From JACCXG01 sp963785755 (GTDB lineage: Bacteria > Acidobacteriota > Vicinamibacteria > Vicinamibacterales > 2-12-FULL-66-21): a stretch of 64,000 nt of DNA. The DNA is taken from assembly GCA_963785755.1 (NCBI GenBank), contig CAWAXG010000073.1, positions 124,001-188,000 on the forward strand. The letters are read 5' to 3'. A program made the translations under genes and the position numbers. Of the stretch, positions 34,458 to 43,377 are shown piece by piece; within the stretch, counting starts at the first letter, position 1; each line of letters starts with the position of its first letter. The notes beneath the pieces were generated by a model. The model had not been told where the DNA came from. It saw only the letters and a list, made by a program, of their open reading frames with translations, and did not search any database.

Positions 34458-37214
34458 TCAAGGAGTGGGCGCCTGATAAAGCCGTAACAGCCTCATAGAC
34501 CACGGCGGTGCGTCAGCCACGCTCGCGGTTTGGGTAATCCGCACGAACCGAGCGCTGACCGGTGCGAACGGGATCGTCGTGACTCCCGGCGTGCCGTCGC
34601 CTTCGGCGACCGGCGCGCTCCAGGTCTTGCCGTCGGGTGACACCTGCACCTGATACCGCCTTGGAAACGTCGATGACGCGGGCGCGCCGGCGCGCCCGCC
34701 CGTGGCAGACGAGGTGAACTGGATCTCCACGAGCATGACCGGCTTGGGCAGCTCGACCTGCAGCCACATCCCCGCCTGTTGCGGCACGCCGGTGGTCCAG
34801 CCAAGGAAGTTGAGCGCGCCGGAGGCGTTGCCCACGAAGTTGTAGGCGCCCTCGGCGTTGGCTTGCGGCGCGGGCCGCGCGTCGTGGCTCGCGGTGATCT
34901 GCCACGTGGCATCCGGCACGAGCGCGCGCGGCAGCGATCGTTCAAGCTCCACCGCCGTCCACGGCGTCTTGCGATCGCCGACGGCGGCGCGCAGGCGAGC
35001 GACCTCGGCCGGCGTGACGACCGTGCCGGCATTTCCGAAACTGCTGCGCACGTACGAACTGATCTCGGCAATCCATTGATCGGTGTTCGTGCCGAGCGCG
35101 GGCATCACCTGCGGATAGCTCTTGCCCTCGATCGGGCCCGTCAGTCCGTGGAGCATCGTCTTGATGACGTAATCGCGATGGCCGTTGATGCGCGCCGATC
35201 CCGCCAGCGAAGGCGCCAGCGTGGAACCCGCGGCTGCGCCCGGTGTTTGCGTGCCGCGGCCGTCCTCGCCATGGCACGAGAAACACAGCTCGGCGTAGAT
35301 CACGCCGCCGCGCTCAACCAGGGCCTGCTGGTCCGCGGTCAGGGCCGCACCGCGCCCGCCGCGTCCGGCTGCCGCGGGCGGATTCAGGATCCGGCCGCCG
35401 ACGAACTGCACGCCGCGCGCCGTATTGCCCTCCACGGCTGCTTTCACCGCGGCCGCCGAGTCCGCGATCTTCAGGACATTCATCGTCAGCATCGCTTGAA
35501 TGACGACGTCGGCGTCCTTGTCTCTGGTCAGGGTGCGATAGTCGTTGGCAAACGAACGGTCGCCGGCCTTGTAGAGCGTCTCGCTGGCGCGGACCGCCTG
35601 CATGCGGATCTGCGGATCCGGATCCGCGAGCAGCTCGCGCGTCAGCGACGCGCTCAGCGCGTTCAGCCCCTCGAGCGTCCACAGGGCGTGAAAGCGCGCC
35701 AGCTGGTTCTTCGAGCTCCTCGCAAGCGTCTGCAGCGCCGGCGCGACCGACCTGTCCTGCTTCAGCACGAGCAGCTGCTGCGCCGTGTCGCGCCACCAGC
35801 CGTTGGGATGCGACAAGTGCGCAACGAGCTGCGCCGGCGTCTCGTTCAGCATCCGCGGCTGGGTGCGGTCGCGCGGGATCCCGTCGTGCGTCAGCCGCCA
35901 CACGCGTCCGCGGTTCATCGCCTTGTCCAGCTGATACTGCTTGATCTTCTCGCGGAGGTAGGTGCCGTCCTTGGCCCACTCCGCGCCTTCGATGATGCCG
36001 CGGTACATGTCCGCGATGTAGATCGTGCCGTCGGGACCGGTCGCGATGTCGACCGGGCGGAACAGCGGATCGAGCGAGCGGATGAACTCGGAGCGCCGGT
36101 AGGCATTCTGGAGCTGCGTCAGGCCTTCGGTCTTCACCGGCTTGAGGCGGCGGACGACTCGCGCCACCACTTCCCCGTGCAGGTAGTCGCCGATCAGATC
36201 CTTGGGCAGCCGATCGCCTCGATAGACATCGTTGCCGGCGGCGGCGGTCGCGTAGATCAGCGAGCCATCCGGCATGCGCGTGCCCGGCAGGCCGGCCTGG
36301 ATGTCGCCAATCAGAATGGGCGCGCCCCACACGATGTTCATGTCGGGCTCGAACTGCTCGGGGGCCGCGAAGTTGCCGTAGTGGACCGGGAACTGGAAGT
36401 ATCCCGGCAGTCCGCTGGCGCCGTGCTGGAACCAGACCTTGCCGGCGTTGTCCTGGGTCACTCCCCACTGCGCGCCGTTTGGACCGGTCGGCTCCTTCAG
36501 GAGTCCGGTCGGCGTCCAGCGCAACCGAAACGCATTGACCGTGCTGTAGAGCCAGTTGTCCATCGCCCAGAACAGGCTGGCCTGCTGCGACTCCATGTTG
36601 CCCGCGCGCCCGAAGCCGGTCGTGAAGAGATCCTTGGTGTCGGCCACGCCGTCCGCGTTCGTGTCGGTGTACTTCCACACCTCATCCGCATTCGTCTCCA
36701 TCGTCAGGATGCTGTTGGCGCCGAACGGCAGGACGAACCGGGGAAAGACCATCTTGTCGACGAACACGGTGTGACGCTCGAAGATGCCGTCGGCGTTCCG
36801 ATCCTCGTGCATGGAAATGCGCCCGACGGGAGGGACCAGGTCGATTCCCTCCGGCGTCTGGAAGTAGCCCCGCAGTTCGAGGACGAACATCCGGCCGTTG
36901 CCGTCGAAGACAATCTGACCGGGATCTTCAATGAGCGGATCGGAGAGCACCGGCTCGATCCGATAGCCCGCCGGCAGCCAGAACTGCTTGGCCTGCTCGG
37001 CCGGCGTCAGCGGGACCACCGGCGGCTTCGGCGACAGATCGGCGTTGGCATTGGCGGGATCGTTCGCCTCGGGCGCCGCCCCCGGTCCGCGTCCCCCGCC
37101 GGGTGTCTGGATCGCACCCCGACCTTGCGCCGAAGTCCGCGGCGACAAGGACGCAAGGGCCGACAGGCTGATCAGAAACAGGAGGCCAAGGTAGAGCGGA
37201 AGTCGAGAGGTCAC
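34458..37214 (-). CDS. PVC-type membrane-bound dehydrogenase with cytochrome c and F5/8-type C-terminal domain
   Basis: A 918-residue exported protein: signal peptide (1-29, ending TSAQG), a Pro/Gly-rich linker, and a beta-propeller glucose/sorbosone dehydrogenase-like domain (about 75-440) with GYRIEPVLSDPLIEDPGQIV and DIATGPDGTIYIADMYRGII. Then come HEAT-like helices (about 450-610), a class I cytochrome c domain with the haem site CFSCH and downstream methionine candidates (PQVMPALG), and a C-terminal discoidin-like domain (about 760-918) with ARFVRITQTASVADAPP. It oxidises an unknown carbohydrate or alcohol in the periplasm and passes electrons to haem c. Such multi-domain proteins are typical of Planctomycetes, Verrucomicrobia and Acidobacteria. 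Confidence 0.9.
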   Translation of the reverse strand: MTSRLPLYLGLLFLISLSALASLSPRTSAQGRGAIQTPGGGRGPGAAPEANDPANANADLSPKPPVVPLTPAEQAKQFWLPAGYRIEPVLSDPLIEDPGQIVFDGNGRMFVLELRGYFQTPEGIDLVPPVGRISMHEDRNADGIFERHTVFVDKMVFPRFVLPFGANSILTMETNADEVWKYTDTNADGVADTKDLFTTGFGRAGNMESQQASLFWAMDNWLYSTVNAFRLRWTPTGLLKEPTGPNGAQWGVTQDNAGKVWFQHGASGLPGYFQFPVHYGNFAAPEQFEPDMNIVWGAPILIGDIQAGLPGTRMPDGSLIYATAAAGNDVYRGDRLPKDLIGDYLHGEVVARVVRRLKPVKTEGLTQLQNAYRRSEFIRSLDPLFRPVDIATGPDGTIYIADMYRGIIEGAEWAKDGTYLREKIKQYQLDKAMNRGRVWRLTHDGIPRDRTQPRMLNETPAQLVAHLSHPNGWWRDTAQQLLVLKQDRSVAPALQTLARSSKNQLARFHALWTLEGLNALSASLTRELLADPDPQIRMQAVRASETLYKAGDRSFANDYRTLTRDKDADVVIQAMLTMNVLKIADSAAAVKAAVEGNTARGVQFVGGRILNPPAAAGRGGRGAALTADQQALVERGGVIYAELCFSCHGEDGRGTQTPGAAAGSTLAPSLAGSARINGHRDYVIKTMLHGLTGPIEGKSYPQVMPALGTNTDQWIAEISSYVRSSFGNAGTVVTPAEVARLRAAVGDRKTPWTAVELERSLPRALVPDATWQITASHDARPAPQANAEGAYNFVGNASGALNFLGWTTGVPQQAGMWLQVELPKPVMLVEIQFTSSATGGRAGAPASSTFPRRYQVQVSPDGKTWSAPVAEGDGTPGVTTIPFAPVSARFVRITQTASVADAPPWSMRLLRLYQAPTP

Positions 37215-37253
37215 GATCGCGACGGATTATAGCTTTCATCGAGATCGTAATTC

Positions 37254-37408
37254 GTCAACTCCCAACTTCCAACTTCCAACTCCCAAGAGGATTAGGTGCG
37301 AGAGCGTGGGGTGAAAATCGCGACTTCATCTCCGGCTGCTGCGCCTTCCACCCAGATGGTACGAATGGTCTCTTTTTGGGAGTTGGGAGTTGGAGGTTGG
37401 GAGTTGAT
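37254..37408. repeat. Composite GGGAGTT repeat element, copy 3
   Basis: The element begins GTCAACTCCCAACTTCCAAC and ends GGTTGGGAGTTGA. The core from 37309 reads GGGTGAAAATCGCGAC, with TTCCACCC 37 bases later and then GGTACGAATGGTCTC. It fills the gap between the start of the cytochrome gene (37214) and the end of the receptor fragment (37420). Confidence 0.8.
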
Positions 37409-37419
37409 GTGTCTGCGCC

Positions 37420-38085
37420 CTAAAACATGATCCGCACGCCATAGCTCGGCAGCCGGGGAAAACTCGGTTCTGCCTGGTAGCCTGCGTCGAATCCCGGCTC
37501 CTGGCCGATGCGCTCCTTGGCGTGGAAGTTCGAGCGATTGAACAGATTCAGGACCTCGCCGTACGCCTCGAGCCATTTCGTGATGGCCACGGTGACGCGC
37601 ACGTCGGTGCGGGCATACGCGGGCAGGCGCGACGAGTTGACGAGTCCCAGCCGCACGAGGTTGTCGGGATAGCGTCCCTCGATCAGATCGCCATTGCCAT
37701 CGCGCAAGGGTCTGAGCAGTCCGGACGACGGATTCGGGAACTGCGCAAAGCGCACTTCCGGCTGGAGTGGCGCGATCGGAAAACCGGACGCGTACTGCGA
37801 CGTGGCGGAGACGCGCACCCTCGACGCGACCTGGACGTTCACGGCGACCGCGGCGGCATGCGGGCGATCGAAATCGAAGGGGACGGTGTGTCCGTACAGC
37901 TCGCGTTCGGACTTGCTCCACACGTAGCTCACCCAGCCGAAGACCCGGCCGTGGGTGCGCTGGACGAGCAGTTCGACTCCCGCGCCACGGCCGGTACCCG
38001 TGCTCTCCGGATTGATCGTTGGCCGGTACTCGAGCAGAGCGGCGTCCGTCGGCATGTCGGGCGGGATCTCGCGGCTCCCGTTCAA
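37420..38085 (-). pseudogene. C-terminal fragment of a TonB-dependent receptor
   Basis: About 220 residues of outer-membrane barrel: VELLVQRTHGRVFGWVSYVW, SQYASGFPIAPLQ, the AYARTDVRVTVAITKWLEAY segment with EVLNLFNRSNF, and the terminal strand ending VRIMF. This is the last quarter of an Oar/SusC-like barrel; plug and signal are absent. The open frame begins at a TTG immediately after a TGA. Upstream sequence to 38206 may contain a little more of the barrel in another frame but is then interrupted by a GGCGAGG repeat module at 38207. Confidence 0.7.
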
Positions 38086-38206
38086 TCACTCGCTGTTCTA
38101 TTAGAGGCGAGCCTGGCGGGCGATCCTTCGGGCGGCCGAAGAAATTTCCATCGACGGCTGCAGCGCCGTGCTGAAGTACCTCGACGCGAACCTGAAGAAC
38201 TTGCTT

Positions 38207-38272
38207 TGGCGAGGTTTCGCCGTAGCGCGCGTCGATCGGTAGCGCGCGAAGGCGGGAATGTTGGGAGTTGAC
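38207..38272 (+). repeat. GGCGAGG...GTTGAC repeat module
   Basis: The module starts TGGCGAGGTTTCGCC, continues GTAGCGCGCGTCGAT and ends GTTGGGAGTTGAC. It is a close copy of 28082-28146 and of the complement of 57341-57406. It truncates the receptor fragment and lies 58 bases before the next gene. Confidence 0.75.
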
Positions 38273-38330
38273 GAGCGAAAGCTGTACCATTTGCCCCAGT
38301 CTCTGACCCGTTTTTGGAATGGAGCACGAC

Positions 38331-39605
38331 ATGACTTCGCACCGACGCGGACCCTCGCGACGCAGTTTCCTGTCCAGCGCGGCGGTCGCATCCGCCTACG
38401 TCTGGATTCCACGGCCGGCCAAAGGCTATACGGCCGAGGAGCTGGCCAGAGTCGGGATCGGGGATGGGGGATCGGGGATCGAGGAAGCGGGATCGGTGCA
38501 CGTCAAGGTCTCCAAATGGGAGCTCGACACGCCCGCGCTGTGCGTCGATCTCGACAAGATGGAGCGCAACATCAAGAAGATGCAGGCGACGCTGAAGGCG
38601 AACAACCTGCCGAGCCGCCCGCACGCCAAGACGCACAAGTGCGCCGCGATTGCGAAGTATCAGCTCGCGACCGGCTCCATCGGCATCTGCTGCGCGAAGC
38701 TGAGCGAGGCCGAGGCGCTGCACAAGGCCGGCATCGACCGCATCCTGATGACGACCAGCAACCCGGGAAAGGCGAAGATCCGCCGGGCGATGGCGCTGCG
38801 CAAGGCGAACAGCCAGTTCATCCAGGCCGTGGACGAGGAGCAGAACGCCCGCGATCTGTCGGAGGCCGCGAAGGAAGCGCGTGTCGTTGCGGATGTGGTC
38901 ATCGACGTGGCCGTCGGCACGCGCACCGGCATTCCCGCCGGGGCCGACGCCGTGGCGCTCGCCAGACTGATCGACACGCTGCCGAACCTGAAGCTGCGCG
39001 GCATGTTGTCGTACGACGGCGGCGTCCAGCACGCGAAGGGCTTCGCGGCGCGCAAGGAGCGCGCGCTCAAGACCATCGAGGCGAACGCGGCGACTTACGC
39101 CGAGATGAAAAAGGCGGGCCTCAACACCGAGATCTTCAGCGGCGGCGGCACCGGCACCTACAACATCATGCACCTGGTGCCCGGCTTCACCGACATTCAG
39201 GTCGGCAGTTATGTCTTCAACGACATGCAGTACCTCGCCATTGGCAGCGAGGACGGCGACGAGGTGTTCAAGGACTTCGAGCCAGCGCTCACGATCACCA
39301 CGACGATCGTCAACAACCGGTTCCCCGGGATGTTGACCACGGACGCGGGCACGAAGGCGCTCACCCTGAACAAGCCGAATGCCGGCGTCATCGGCGAGCC
39401 CGGCATGGATCACACGGCCGGCTCGGACGAGTTCGGCTCGATCCGGTTTCAGAACGCGACCCGCAGCTACAAGATCGGCGACAAGCTGGAGTTGATCGCC
39501 CCGCACTGCGATCCGGTCGTGAATCTCTACGACCAGATCCATGGCATCAGGAACGACATAGTGGAAGTGATCTGGCCGGTCACGGCGCGCGGCAAGTCTC
39601 AATAG
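38331..39605 (+). CDS. Exported D-threonine-aldolase-like PLP enzyme (alanine racemase N-terminal fold)
   Basis: A 424-residue enzyme. A Tat-type signal (PSRRSFLSSAAVASAY) starts the protein. The catalytic PLP lysine is K100 in SRPHAKTHKCAAIAKY; the C-terminal HCDPVVNLYD segment supplies the divalent-metal ligands of D-threonine aldolases and D-serine dehydratases. It should cleave or deaminate a D-hydroxyamino acid; the exact substrate is unknown. ATG 38331 follows GGAG by 7 bases and is preferred over ATG 38319. Residues 41-56 (VGIGDGGSGIEEAGSV) are encoded by a GGGATCG heptamer array inserted between the signal and the enzyme domain. Confidence 0.88.
   Translation: MTSHRRGPSRRSFLSSAAVASAYVWIPRPAKGYTAEELARVGIGDGGSGIEEAGSVHVKVSKWELDTPALCVDLDKMERNIKKMQATLKANNLPSRPHAKTHKCAAIAKYQLATGSIGICCAKLSEAEALHKAGIDRILMTTSNPGKAKIRRAMALRKANSQFIQAVDEEQNARDLSEAAKEARVVADVVIDVAVGTRTGIPAGADAVALARLIDTLPNLKLRGMLSYDGGVQHAKGFAARKERALKTIEANAATYAEMKKAGLNTEIFSGGGTGTYNIMHLVPGFTDIQVGSYVFNDMQYLAIGSEDGDEVFKDFEPALTITTTIVNNRFPGMLTTDAGTKALTLNKPNAGVIGEPGMDHTAGSDEFGSIRFQNATRSYKIGDKLELIAPHCDPVVNLYDQIHGIRNDIVEVIWPVTARGKSQ
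38449..38500 (+). repeat. GGGATCG heptamer array inside a coding region
   Basis: Degenerate GGGATCG / GGGGATG units match the intergenic arrays at 8.95 and 10.95 kb but here keep the reading frame of the D-threonine-aldolase-like gene, adding about 16 Gly-rich residues after the signal peptide. Confidence 0.7.
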
Positions 39606-39612
39606 CGCCGCG

Positions 39613-40042
39613 CGCAGCACGTGCCACGTCATACGTGCTGTGTGCTCACGTGCTTTTTCGTGCGACGTGCCACGTCGAACGTGCGCACGTATGACGTAGC
39701 ACGTTGGTCGCCGCCTCCCTTCCCGCCGGGCCACTCGAGTGGATCCCATCGAAGTGCAACGGGCTACGCGCTCACCTGCGCTTCGTGCTACGTGCATACG
39801 TGCAGCTCGCGCTAAATCCCACGTGTTCATGTTCTGCGCCGACCTGCGCAGTGGCTTCAGTGGGAAGCGCATGACTCAGCCCGTCGCGCACAGCCGAGCA
39901 CGGGCGTGCAGTACATGAGCCTATAGCACGAGTGCACGTGGGCACCGCAGCCCGTCACGCAGCACGTCAAGCACGTGTGCACGCCGCACGTTGCACTAAG
40001 GGCACGTGAGCACGTGGGACGTATGACGTGGCACGTGGCTCG
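39613..40042. repeat. Long ACGTGC-rich repeat region
   Basis: The gap of 475 bases between two plus-strand genes is dominated by ACGTG-centred units in both orientations: GCACGTGCCACGTCATACGTGC near the left end, CGTGCGACGTGCCACGTCGAACGTGC, GCTACGTGCATACGTGC near 39.79 kb, and GAGCACGTGGGACGTATGACGTGGCACGTGG near the right end (shown in outline). The left and right ends are related by inversion. No open frame or RNA gene is recognised. Confidence 0.7.
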
Positions 40043-40080
40043 CATTCGAACAAGAGAGAAGCACAAGAGAAGGAGGAGCA

Positions 40081-40485
40081 GTGGGCACCAAGGTCGAGGT
40101 CGTGAAGAGTATCTACGAGATGTTCGGTCGCGGCGATGGAGCGGGTATCCTCGCCAGCTTCGAGGACGACATCGAGTTCCGCCTGGCGGAAGGTCATCCC
40201 TACCAGCCGTCGGGACAACCGTGGCACGGCAAGGACGCGTTCACCACGCACTTCCTCATGAAAGCGGGCCCGGAGTGGGATCGCTGGACGGCGCGGATTG
40301 ACAAGGCCATCGAGACTGACGATACGGTGGTCGTCGAGGGCCGGTACAACGCCATCTACAAGCCCACCGGCAAGACGCTCGACGTGCAGATGTGCCATGT
40401 CTGGAAGTTCAACGACGGCAAGGTGAAGAGCTTCCACCAGTACGTCGACACGTCCGGCGTGCAGGACGTCATGGGACGGCGCTGA
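40081..40485 (+). CDS. SnoaL-like / NTF2-fold protein
   Basis: A 134-residue NTF2-like protein: VVKSIYEMFGRGDGAGILAS at the N terminus, a DDIEFRLAEGHPY strand, and the typical C-terminal QMCHVWKFNDGKVKSFHQYV hairpin. The family includes polyketide cyclases and isomerases but most members have no assigned reaction. The start is GTG 40081, two bases after AAGGAGGAG; homologues start at the same residue. The ribosome-binding site directly follows the ACGTGC repeat region. Confidence 0.88.
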   Translation: MGTKVEVVKSIYEMFGRGDGAGILASFEDDIEFRLAEGHPYQPSGQPWHGKDAFTTHFLMKAGPEWDRWTARIDKAIETDDTVVVEGRYNAIYKPTGKTLDVQMCHVWKFNDGKVKSFHQYVDTSGVQDVMGRR

Positions 40486-40505
40486 GGCTGCCCCGCTCGT
40501 CGCAG

Positions 40506-41934
40506 CTAGCCCGAACGCCAGCGGCTCGCCCGGCGCGCGCGATCTTCGAGGATCGGCCCGAGGACGATCGCCATCGCCTTGCTGACCCGGCGCTCCGCGC
40601 CCGGCAGGAACTCGATCTGCAGTTCGGCGCTCAGTACCGAGAGGCCGAGAAATCCCCAGACGAACCGGCAGATGTCCTCGCCGTCCGCCTGAGCGACGTA
40701 GCGGGCGCTGGCGTAGCCTTTCTCGGTTTCGACCACGCGCGCCAGGGTCGCGTCGGACGCGTCGCGGATCTCCCAATCCGATCCGTTCGGCACGAGCGTG
40801 CCGATCGGTGATCCGCTCCGCGCATCGGACACCTCGTACCGAGCGCTTCCCGAGCAGCCCGTTGCTTCGAGCGCGAACCGACAGCAGGTCGGCGCCGTCC
40901 GACTCCCGCCGCAGCGTCTGAGCCCTCCACGAGAACGCGAACCGTGCGCGTGCCATCGGTGGAATCGACGCGATCTGATACTCGGGATGGCTCCACACGA
41001 GGAACTCGAGCCAGGCCTGGCGCGGACGCACCGAGTAGGCGTCGAATTCGAAGTCGGCAGATGCCGCCGGTGTCATCACAGGCCGCGCCTCAACGACTGG
41101 CCGAGGCGCGGGTTGTTCGAGGTGGGCTACGGGGTCGGATGGCGGCTGGACTCTTTCGACTGGCGCCATCACCCGCGCCAGCACCACCGCCAGGACGTAG
41201 CCCGCGAGCAGCCACGTGAGTCTCGAGCCGACGGTGCCGCCGGCCCGGTCGTAGCGTGCGAGCCAGTCGGAGATCTGTGCCGACGCCACGGGATCGGGAG
41301 GCGTGCTCATCACGGACTGCAGCGTCGCGGCAATCTCGCGAACCGTGCGTTCGATTGCGTAATGCCCGCCAGCGGTCGCGCCCTGAATGAGCACGCAGGC
41401 GCCGAGTGCGCGTGAGACGAGTGGCGGCGGTGCTCCGACCGCGAGGATCGACGTGGCCACGAACGCCAGCAATGTCAACGACGCCAACGCGGGCGACGCG
41501 AGGATCACTGCACCCGGAATCATGTTGAGACCCAGAAGATCCGAGTCACTTCCGATGAGAGTCCGGAGGAGGGTCAGGCTCTCGGTCCACGAGGCCAGGA
41601 CGGCCGGCACCTGCAACGTGGCCGCGATCGTGAGCACCGCGAGCAGCGCGAGGACGAGTGACGGCGTGGCCGTGTTTCCAGGAAGATCCTGAACCAGCTC
41701 CGTTCTGGGCGGCATCACCTGCCACGCGTAAACCGCGGCGGCGACTACGAGGATCATCGGCATGGCAAGCGTGAAGATCGTCCGCTGCCAGTCCGCGCCG
41801 CCGACACTCGCGCCGACCGCCACGGCCGCCAGCGCCACCAGGGCCACGAGAGACGCGGCCAGCAGGATGCCGGAGATCGCGCGCAGCAGGAGCAGCGCCG
41901 GGGACGCGATGAGGTGGCCCAGGGTAGTGCTCAT
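40506..41934 (-). CDS. Membrane protein of unknown function with a C-terminal LURP/scramblase-like domain (one frameshift)
   Basis: The N-terminal 260 residues (from ATG 41934) contain about six transmembrane helices (ISGILLAASLVALVALAAVA, PMILVVAAAVYAWQV and others). A Pro-rich linker follows, then a soluble domain (EFDAYSVRPRQAWLEFLVWS, RSNGLLGKRS). The frame shifts at about 40865 (one extra G fits) and resumes YEVSDARSGSPIGTLVPNG to the end. This last part resembles the beta-barrel of LURP-one/scramblase-like proteins, which I infer from the pattern only. About 475 residues in all. No neighbour explains the function. Confidence 0.6.
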
Positions 41935-41984
41935 GTCGGTTCTCGATCTATCTGGCAGCGGAGTGTATGTAGTACGCTGGCCGG

Positions 41985-42899
41985 GTGTCCAAGGATTATG
42001 AGGCCTGGCCGGCACTCGAACTGCACGAGTGGGTCGGCACGCGCGACACCCTTCAGTTGTGGCTGCAGATCGTCGGCAAGATCCGGTTCACGCTGACTCC
42101 GCCCATCAATCATTCCTGGCATGCCACGCTTTACATCACGTCGCGCGGCCTGACGACGTCGCCGATTCCGCACGGCGAGCGCGAATTCCAGATCGATCTC
42201 GATCTCATCGATCACCGGCTCGAAATCAGCACGAGCGACGGGCGTATCGAGCGGTTCCCCCTCGAGCCGCAGACGGTTTCCACCTTCTACCGCCGCCTGC
42301 AGGAGGAGCTGGCTCGCCTCGATCTGCCCGTACGCATCGTCGCCCGGCCGAACGAGGTGATGGACCCGATCCCCTTCGCGAATGATGACGTGCATCGCGA
42401 CTACGATGCTGATGCCGTCAACCGGTTCTGGCGCATGCTGGTGCAGGCGCAGCGCATCATGACGGAGTTCCGCGGCCGGTTCATCGGCAAGTGCAGTCCT
42501 GTGCACCTCTTCTGGGGCGCGATGGACCTCGCGGTCACGCGATTCTCGGGGCGGGTAGCGCCGGTGCATCCGGGAGGAATCCCGAACCTGCCCGACCGGG
42601 TGACGCGGGAAGCGTATTCGCACGAGGTGAGCAGCTGCGGCTTCTGGGCCGGTTCGCCGCCGGTCGAGTATCCGGCCTTCTACTCCTACGCCTATCCTGA
42701 ACCACCCGGCTTTGCCGATGCGCCAGCCGGTCCGGCAGGCGCGTTCTACAGCCCGGACCTTCACGAGTTCATCCTGCCTTACGCGCGAGTCCGCGAGTCG
42801 TCCTCTCCGGACGAGACGCTGCTCGAGTTCTTGCAGTCGACCTACGAGGCGGCAGCGACTCTGGGCGGCTGGGATCGCGCGGCGCTGGAACGACTCTGA
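41985..42899 (+). CDS. DUF5996 family protein
   Basis: A 304-residue cytoplasmic protein with the conserved blocks of DUF5996: WPALELHEWVGTRDTLQLW at the N terminus, KIRFTLTPPINHSWHATLYI, DLDLIDHRLEISTSDGR, and CSPVHLFWGAMDLAVTRFSG in the middle, with the C-terminal segment SCGFWAGSPPVEYPAFYSYA. No function is established for the family. The start is GTG 41985, the only start codon that precedes the first conserved block. It is divergent from the unknown membrane protein (50 bases between starts). Confidence 0.85.
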   Translation: MSKDYEAWPALELHEWVGTRDTLQLWLQIVGKIRFTLTPPINHSWHATLYITSRGLTTSPIPHGEREFQIDLDLIDHRLEISTSDGRIERFPLEPQTVSTFYRRLQEELARLDLPVRIVARPNEVMDPIPFANDDVHRDYDADAVNRFWRMLVQAQRIMTEFRGRFIGKCSPVHLFWGAMDLAVTRFSGRVAPVHPGGIPNLPDRVTREAYSHEVSSCGFWAGSPPVEYPAFYSYAYPEPPGFADAPAGPAGAFYSPDLHEFILPYARVRESSSPDETLLEFLQSTYEAAATLGGWDRAALERL

Positions 42900-42921
42900 T
42901 CGCAAATTCTGAATTCTTTCG

Positions 42922-42980
42922 TTGACGCGCTCCTGGACCGCTGATAGAGTGCGCCGGTCAACTCTTAACAAATTAAGAGT
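42922..42980 (+). promoter_or_regulatory. Promoter and operator of the second blaI-M56 operon
   Basis: TTGACG (42922-42927) and TAGAGT (42945-42950) are 17 bp apart. A perfect inverted repeat, ACTCTTAA-N4-TTAAGAGT (42961-42980), covers the region just after the expected start point and ends 11 bases before the blaI ATG. Its sequence differs from the operator of the first blaI gene, so the two repressors should not cross-regulate. Confidence 0.72.
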
Positions 42981-42991
42981 GATGCACTTAT

Positions 42992-43367
42992 ATGGCACGT
43001 CACCGTTCGCCCGCCCTCACGGATGCCGAAGCTCGTGTGATGTCGGTTTTGTGGCGCCGGCAGTCGTCGACCGTCGGCGAAGTCGTCGACGTACTGAAAA
43101 AAAAGCAGGTGGTCAGCTACAGCACCGTGCAGACGATTCTGCGGATTCTCGAGGCCAAAGGCTACGTCACCCACGAGAAAGTCGCCCGCGCGTTCGTGTA
43201 TCGACCGGTCATCGACGAGCGGCAGGCCCGCCGTCGGGCCTTGAACCACCTGGTGGCCAGGCTCTTCGATGGATCGCCGGGCCTGCTCGGTCCTGAACGT
43301 GCTCGAGGATGAACAGATCGATCCGGCGGAGCTGAAGCAGCTGAAGAAGCTATTAGACGAGGCGTAA
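42992..43367 (+). CDS. BlaI/MecI family repressor (one frameshift)
   Basis: About 124 residues once the frame is repaired: PALTDAEARVMSVLWRRQSS, the recognition helix SYSTVQTILRILEAKGYVTH, and ARAFVYRPVIDERQARRRAL. At about 43285 one extra G shifts the frame. The other frame gives the canonical BlaI C terminus VLNVLEDEQIDPAELKQLKK ending at TAA 43367, 10 bases before the M56 gene. Without the repair the protein would lose part of its dimerisation region. It should repress its own operon at the adjacent operator. Confidence 0.87.
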
Positions 43368-43377
43368 AGGAGCGTTC

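Noticed and set aside
38086..38206. Plus-strand coding remnant (reads like AAEEISIDGCSAVLKYL)
   Set aside because: It looks protein-like but is short, has no start or family match, and the opposite strand could equally be receptor sequence; not enough to call.
39613..40042. Possible CRISPR array or tRNA cluster in the ACGTGC region
   Set aside because: No regular repeat-spacer period and no cloverleaf or CCA-type 3' end could be found.
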